Part shown: positions 60,382 to 64,000 of the stretch, one piece after another | Layout of the letters: the number at the start of each line of letters is the position of its first letter | Numbering within the stretch: position 1 is the stretch's first letter | Origin: Mucilaginibacter flavidus | GTDB lineage: Bacteria; Bacteroidota; Bacteroidia; Sphingobacteriales; Sphingobacteriaceae | Reading direction: 5' to 3' | Length of the DNA stretch: 64,000 nucleotides | Assembly (NCBI RefSeq): GCF_024055575.1 | Contig: NZ_JAMXOE010000004.1 | Location: forward strand, 1 to 64,000 | Made by a program: the position numbers and the translations under genes | The notes under the pieces: generated by a model | The model's input: the letters and a program-made list of their open reading frames with translations, nothing else | The model's database searches: none | What the model was told of the DNA's origin: nothing

Positions 60382-61637
60382 GCATCAAAAAAAATATCGC
60401 AGTAAAACTAGCCATAAAATGGTCGTTGATATTTGCTTTGGTTATTATGTTTGCCCATGCAACAATGGCGCAAAGCAGCTCGGCCGGCAGTGTTTATCAA
60501 TTTGACGGCAATGCCGAAACCCGCTGGAGCAGCCCCGAAAATCTGAACGGTAAAAAAGGGGCTGGTGGTAAAGAAAATAACGGTGCCAAGGGCCATCCGG
60601 CAGATTGGATAGAGGCGGGCAGTTCGAAAGCTTTACTTGATATCCGGGGAACTGGCATCATTAATCGTATATGGATAACTATTGACGACAGGTCGCCGCA
60701 AATGCTGCGCTCGTTAAAAATCGAAATGTTTTGGGATGGTGAGAAAAAACCGGCAGTTTCTGCTCCTATTGGCGATTTTTTTGGCGTTGGCCTTGGTCGC
60801 ACGACAGCTTTTCAGAACGTTTTTTTTGCTAACCCGGAAGCCCGCTCGTTTATATGCTATATCCCTATGCCTTTTAAGAAAGGTGCCAGGATTGTGATAA
60901 CTAATGAATCGAAACTTAAGCTGCATAATATCTATTTCGACGTGGACTATAGCCTGCTGCCCGAATGGAACAACAGCAATATGTATTTCCATGCCGCCTG
61001 GCGCCGCGATACCGCAACCACGCTGGCGCAGGATTTTGAGATACTGCCCCGCGTTAAGGGCCGCGGCAGGTTTTTGGGCGTAAATATGGGTGTTAACGCT
61101 AATCCGGTTTATGGCAAATCGTGGTTTGGCGAAGGTGAGGTAAAGATGTATTTGGATGGCGACAGGGATTATCCATCTATAAATGGTACCGGTACCGAAG
61201 ACTATATCGGCACAGGCTGGGGACAAGCGAAGTTTATTAACCAATATTCGGGCTGTACCGTTGCCAGCGATAGTTTGCTGCAATGGGCTTTTTACCGCTT
61301 CCATGTGCCCGATCCGGTTTATTTTAAAACTGATTGCCGCATAACTATGCAGCAAATTGGCGGCGACACAAAGCAAAAGGTTGCCGGTTTCCAGGCGGCG
61401 AAAGCGCCATTAATACCAATAACCACGTATGATGACAAACTCCACATGTTTTATAAAAAAGGCGAAGTGCAGCAACTGGATAAAATCGAGCTGACTGATG
61501 GATGGGCGAATTTCTACCGTTCGGACGATGTATCTGCAACCGCTTATTTTTACCTGGATAAGCCTGCTGATAATTTACCTGCATTGCAGCCGGTTGCCAT
61601 TCGCACCACGCAAATGCGAGATAAAGCGCCTAAATAA
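60378..61637 (+). CDS. Secreted glycoside hydrolase family 172 (DUF2961)
   Basis: A 419-residue secreted enzyme; a signal anchor ending ATMAQ starts after about 11 basic/neutral residues. The DUF2961/GH172 core is visible: TRWSSPENLNGKKGAGG at the start, IGDFFGVGLG, FHAAWRRDT, SWFGEGEVKMYLDGDRDYPS and TGTEDYIGTGWG, the last two holding the Glu residues thought to be catalytic. Known GH172 enzymes act on fructofuranosyl or arabinofuranosyl bonds. It overlaps the GNAT gene (4 bp) and precedes an EamA transporter (20 bp), forming a three-gene operon. Confidence 0.92.
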   Translation: MSIKKNIAVKLAIKWSLIFALVIMFAHATMAQSSSAGSVYQFDGNAETRWSSPENLNGKKGAGGKENNGAKGHPADWIEAGSSKALLDIRGTGIINRIWITIDDRSPQMLRSLKIEMFWDGEKKPAVSAPIGDFFGVGLGRTTAFQNVFFANPEARSFICYIPMPFKKGARIVITNESKLKLHNIYFDVDYSLLPEWNNSNMYFHAAWRRDTATTLAQDFEILPRVKGRGRFLGVNMGVNANPVYGKSWFGEGEVKMYLDGDRDYPSINGTGTEDYIGTGWGQAKFINQYSGCTVASDSLLQWAFYRFHVPDPVYFKTDCRITMQQIGGDTKQKVAGFQAAKAPLIPITTYDDKLHMFYKKGEVQQLDKIELTDGWANFYRSDDVSATAYFYLDKPADNLPALQPVAIRTTQMRDKAPK

Positions 61638-61657
61638 CCAGTCCGAATAATTCTATA

Positions 61658-62548
61658 ATGAAGAAAGCATTCATTTTATTGCACCTCGCTGTGGTACTTG
61701 CAGGTTTTACGGGGGTATTTGGCAGGTTGATAACGCTTAATGCCGGGCTAATCAGCTGGTACAGGTTAATGCTTTCAGGATTGTTATTGCTGCTGATTTT
61801 GACGGCAAGCGGCCGACTCAAAAAAATCACTTTTAAAAACGCGGTCAGGATTGGTTCTGCAGGTGCCTTTCTTGGTTTGCATTGGGTTTTCTTTTACGCA
61901 AGCATTAAGTATTCCAATATTTCGGTAGGTGTGGTTTGCTTTTCACTTACAAGTTTCTTTACATCTATTTTAGCGCCGCTGCTCAACCGAAAGAAATTCT
62001 CATTGGCCGAATTGATATTAAGCGGACTAACCCTATGCGGTATTGGGCTTATTTTCGGGCTGGATGCACATTATCGTACCGGTATTATTCTTGGAGTAAT
62101 ATCTTCATTGTTAGTGGCCTTTTACACCATATTTAATGAGCGGCTTACAAAAGTATTTGCTAATGAAACCATTACACTTTATACCATGTTTGGCGGCTTT
62201 GCAGGTGTCACGCTATTTTTGCCTGTATATCTTTATCTCTTTTCGGTTAAAATGGAATTGCCTTCGTTGCCGGATTTTGGCTATTTGCTGATACTGGCCT
62301 TGTTTTGTACAGTGTTGCTTTACCTGATGTCGACCTATGCGCTAAAAACAATTTCGGCCTTTACTGTTAACCTAACCTTTGGCCTTGAACCGTTATACAG
62401 TATTATACTGGCTATCTTAATTTTTAAAGAGAACAGGGATCTCACCGTTGGATTTTATTGCGGCCTTGGGTTGATCATACTTTCCGTAGTGTTGCAGATG
62501 GTTAGGGTAGCAGGACATCGGCGGAAAAGAACGATATCAGCAGATTAA
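61658..62548 (+). CDS. EamA/DMT-superfamily transporter
   Basis: A 296-residue inner-membrane protein with about ten helices in two EamA halves (VLAGFTGVFGRLITLNAGLI, WYRLMLSGLLLLL; then LTFGLEPLYSIILAILIFKE). The cargo is unknown. It begins 20 bp after the GH172 gene, so it is probably the last gene of the GNAT-GH172-EamA operon. A poly-A run follows its stop. Confidence 0.9.
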   Translation: MKKAFILLHLAVVLAGFTGVFGRLITLNAGLISWYRLMLSGLLLLLILTASGRLKKITFKNAVRIGSAGAFLGLHWVFFYASIKYSNISVGVVCFSLTSFFTSILAPLLNRKKFSLAELILSGLTLCGIGLIFGLDAHYRTGIILGVISSLLVAFYTIFNERLTKVFANETITLYTMFGGFAGVTLFLPVYLYLFSVKMELPSLPDFGYLLILALFCTVLLYLMSTYALKTISAFTVNLTFGLEPLYSIILAILIFKENRDLTVGFYCGLGLIILSVVLQMVRVAGHRRKRTISAD

Positions 62549-62615
62549 AAAAAAATTTATGACAGTTGTTAGCCAGGTCATCCGGCATTGTTGGTAGTAA
62601 AAGTCACATATCCGA

Positions 62616-63545
62616 TCAAAAAACTATAGAATACTGGAGGTTTAAAACCGCATCCCGCGTTAAACCGTCCGGCCTCACTTTCCTGGTTTTAAAAGGAGCT
62701 TCTGCCACCACCTCGAAGCGATTGCCATTATTGAAGTTTTTGGTTACCACAACGCTCCCGTTTACTGTAAGCCCCCGCGACCCAATGATAGCTGCCCGCC
62801 GACCGGCTATGTTTACGTAGCTGTCTTCGCCCACGTGATAAATTAATGATAGGCTTGGTTTTACGCTCACATTATCTTTTTGTAAATAGAAATAATAGCC
62901 CAATCTTCCCAAAAGATCGCTTTTACGTTTAAAATCATTTGTAGGGACAAATTTGAGCACACGTGGATCTGAAAATTCGGCAGGCGAATAACTGTTTTGG
63001 TTTACCTGCACAACCGGCACCTGTACGGCCGCATCAAATTCCCATTTTTTGTTGACCACATAGTTTAGCCCGGTAATGACATCGTAAGTGCCGATACTTG
63101 CCTGGTAATCCAGTGGCAGGCTCTTACCGTCGCTGTTTTTATCGTTGCTCCTGCTTAGTGGAATTTTGACCCCGGCCACGAAAGCTAACTTGTTGCCGCT
63201 GTTTTGTTTAGGTGCGTAGTTGACAGTTTCGTACAGATCCCCAATGTCAAAGTTACTGCCAAGAAAGCCGCTAGCGTAAGTCGCTGTAAGTTTCGACTGG
63301 AAAGACAACCAGCTATTTACGTTGAAAAGATATTCCAAATAGCTGTTAATCGTGCTGGTGTTTTGTTCACCCAACCCATAATTGGCGCCAATATCAATTA
63401 CATGTTTTTTGTTGCGTAAAGTGACGGAGTCATTAGTGTTGTTTTTTAATACCCCAAGGCTGCAAAATCCGGCATCGCTACAGCCTTGCGAAAAGGCATT
63501 GTAAGACATAACGACAGTGATAATAAACAGGAAGAAAAATCTCAT
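62616..63545 (-). CDS. Putative outer-membrane beta-barrel protein
   Basis: A 309-residue secreted protein (signal peptide MRFFFLFIITVVMSYNAFSQ) with alternating hydrophobic strands (HVIDIGANYGLGEQNTSTIN, LSFQSKLTATYASGFLG, NVSVKPSLSLIYHVGEDSYV) and a final strand ending in aromatic Phe, LNLQYSIVF, as typical for outer-membrane barrels. Two Cys near the mature N-terminus (QGCSDAGFCSLG) may form a disulfide. Similar proteins are called transporters or channel-like in Bacteroidota; the cargo is unknown. Convergent with the EamA gene. Confidence 0.78.
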   Translation of the reverse strand: MRFFFLFIITVVMSYNAFSQGCSDAGFCSLGVLKNNTNDSVTLRNKKHVIDIGANYGLGEQNTSTINSYLEYLFNVNSWLSFQSKLTATYASGFLGSNFDIGDLYETVNYAPKQNSGNKLAFVAGVKIPLSRSNDKNSDGKSLPLDYQASIGTYDVITGLNYVVNKKWEFDAAVQVPVVQVNQNSYSPAEFSDPRVLKFVPTNDFKRKSDLLGRLGYYFYLQKDNVSVKPSLSLIYHVGEDSYVNIAGRRAAIIGSRGLTVNGSVVVTKNFNNGNRFEVVAEAPFKTRKVRPDGLTRDAVLNLQYSIVF

Positions 63546-63713
63546 AAGCTAATCGTTTAAATATTGTGTGGATTGACCAGGTTGGCAGCCAATTACTTGG
63601 TCGCGATTACGAAGAAAACCTTACAGCTTCGTAAATATTTACGGGCACAATAAATAATTGTAAGGAATGGAGTTTAGCTGCGACAAAGGCTAAAATTACG
63701 ATCAAGAATTTTT

Positions 63714-63848
63714 ATGGCACCTTCGTTAAAGTTTTCGGCAGTTAGCTTTATAGTAATAATAGCTGCAGTTTTCGTGTTATCTATTTTAAAAAAGAATGTA
63801 AACCCCGCGCCTAACAGGGCGCCGGGAGAAATTGTCCGAAAAAAATAA
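63714..63848 (+). CDS. Possible 44-residue single-pass membrane protein
   Basis: A short open frame with ATG at 63714 and TAA at 63846-63848. It encodes a hydrophobic helix (FSAVSFIVIIAAVFVLSIL, residues 7-25) and a basic, Pro-rich tail ending APGEIVRKK. The shape fits a small inner-membrane peptide. It lies in a 317-bp gap between a divergent barrel gene and a convergent DUF1080 gene. There is no strong Shine-Dalgarno, which is common in Bacteroidota. Coding status is uncertain. Confidence 0.4.
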   Translation: MAPSLKFSAVSFIVIIAAVFVLSILKKNVNPAPNRAPGEIVRKK

Positions 63849-63862
63849 GAATGTTGCGGTGT

Positions 63863-64000
63863 TTATTTAGTAAAAACTGCAGGAAGCCTTGTAATCGCCT
63901 GTATCTTAATATTCTTATAAAAAATCTCCGCCCCTTCCGATTGTATTTGTATTTTCCCTTTAACCAAAGGCGATTCCTGCCCATTATCCATTTGTTTATT
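63863..64000 (-). CDS. C-terminal part of a DUF1080 (3-keto-disaccharide hydrolase) protein
   Basis: The last 45 residues of a gene that starts beyond the right edge. The block GKIQIQSEGAEIFYKNIKIQ is the classic C-terminal strand pair of the DUF1080/LamG-like family, now known to cover 3-keto-glycoside hydrolases active in the periplasm. It ends RLPAVFTK. The 5' part, with signal peptide and active site, is not in view. Confidence 0.85.
   Translation of the reverse strand, partial: NKQMDNGQESPLVKGKIQIQSEGAEIFYKNIKIQAITRLPAVFTK

Noticed and set aside
60714..61376. 220-residue minus-strand open frame
   Set aside because: It lies wholly inside the GH172 gene on the opposite strand; the GH172 frame carries family motifs, and the antisense product has no recognisable domain.

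Overview
This window reads as chromosomal DNA of a Bacteroidota species, most likely Sphingobacteriaceae and close to Mucilaginibacter or Pedobacter (inference from gene content; no rRNA gene is present to prove it). Supporting signs are TAnnTTTG-type -7 promoter boxes, a Nudix-type AraR beside the arabinose genes, many secreted proteins whose signal peptides end in AQ, several glycoside hydrolases (GH3, GH39-like, GH172, a DUF1080 tail) and the ftsK-lolA gene order. I see no tRNA, rRNA, CRISPR array, prophage or transposase gene. About 65 genes are packed on both strands.

Layout. 1-9.2 kb: the tail of an unknown gene, a secreted GH3 enzyme, an orphan protein, YceI, an aldo/keto reductase, a hydrolase with a membrane partner, and an MHS-type MFS transporter. 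9.3-16.8 kb: a BSP-type metallopeptidase, then argE and argH with a small inverted-repeat-bounded element inserted exactly between them, a TlpA-like thioredoxin lipoprotein, YwbE, a DUF1345 membrane protein and a DUF72 protein. 17-22.3 kb: a Tat-signal amidase, an SdpR/SdpI-type pair with a secreted hydrolase, and a class A beta-lactamase. 22.3-32.3 kb: an ankyrin protein, FtsK, a LolA-like carrier, DUF4265, a YdjC-type deacetylase, a DUF5009/NagX-type membrane protein, a PhnP-like metallo-hydrolase and an SGNH esterase. 32.4-39.3 kb: two tandem CocE/S15 hydrolases, small proteins, a gene-poor stretch full of hairpins, and a Tiki/EreA-like protein.

39.4-43.8 kb is a tight operon of alpha/beta hydrolase, membrane-anchored MurF-like ligase, D-Ala-D-Ala ligase and class IV aminotransferase, which looks like a D-amino-acid or cell-wall module. 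44-47 kb has a MocR regulator divergent from a DoxX-EamA operon, with a clear operator between them. 47.7-54.3 kb is an L-arabinose locus: araB, araD, araA, the Nudix regulator AraR and a divergent GH39-like secreted hydrolase. 54.6-57 kb pairs a glycerate kinase with a GntP permease. 57.3-64 kb has a lone receiver domain, an esterase, GNAT-GH172-EamA, a putative barrel protein, a tiny membrane protein and the end of a DUF1080 gene.

The most striking non-coding feature is the number of distinct palindromic repeat families between genes, including three copies of a TGTCATTGCGA...TCGCAATGACA element and several GTAGAGACG elements. The best candidate for something new is the 477-bp unit between argE and argH: nearly perfect 33-bp terminal inverted repeats enclosing a frameshifted four-helix-bundle gene.
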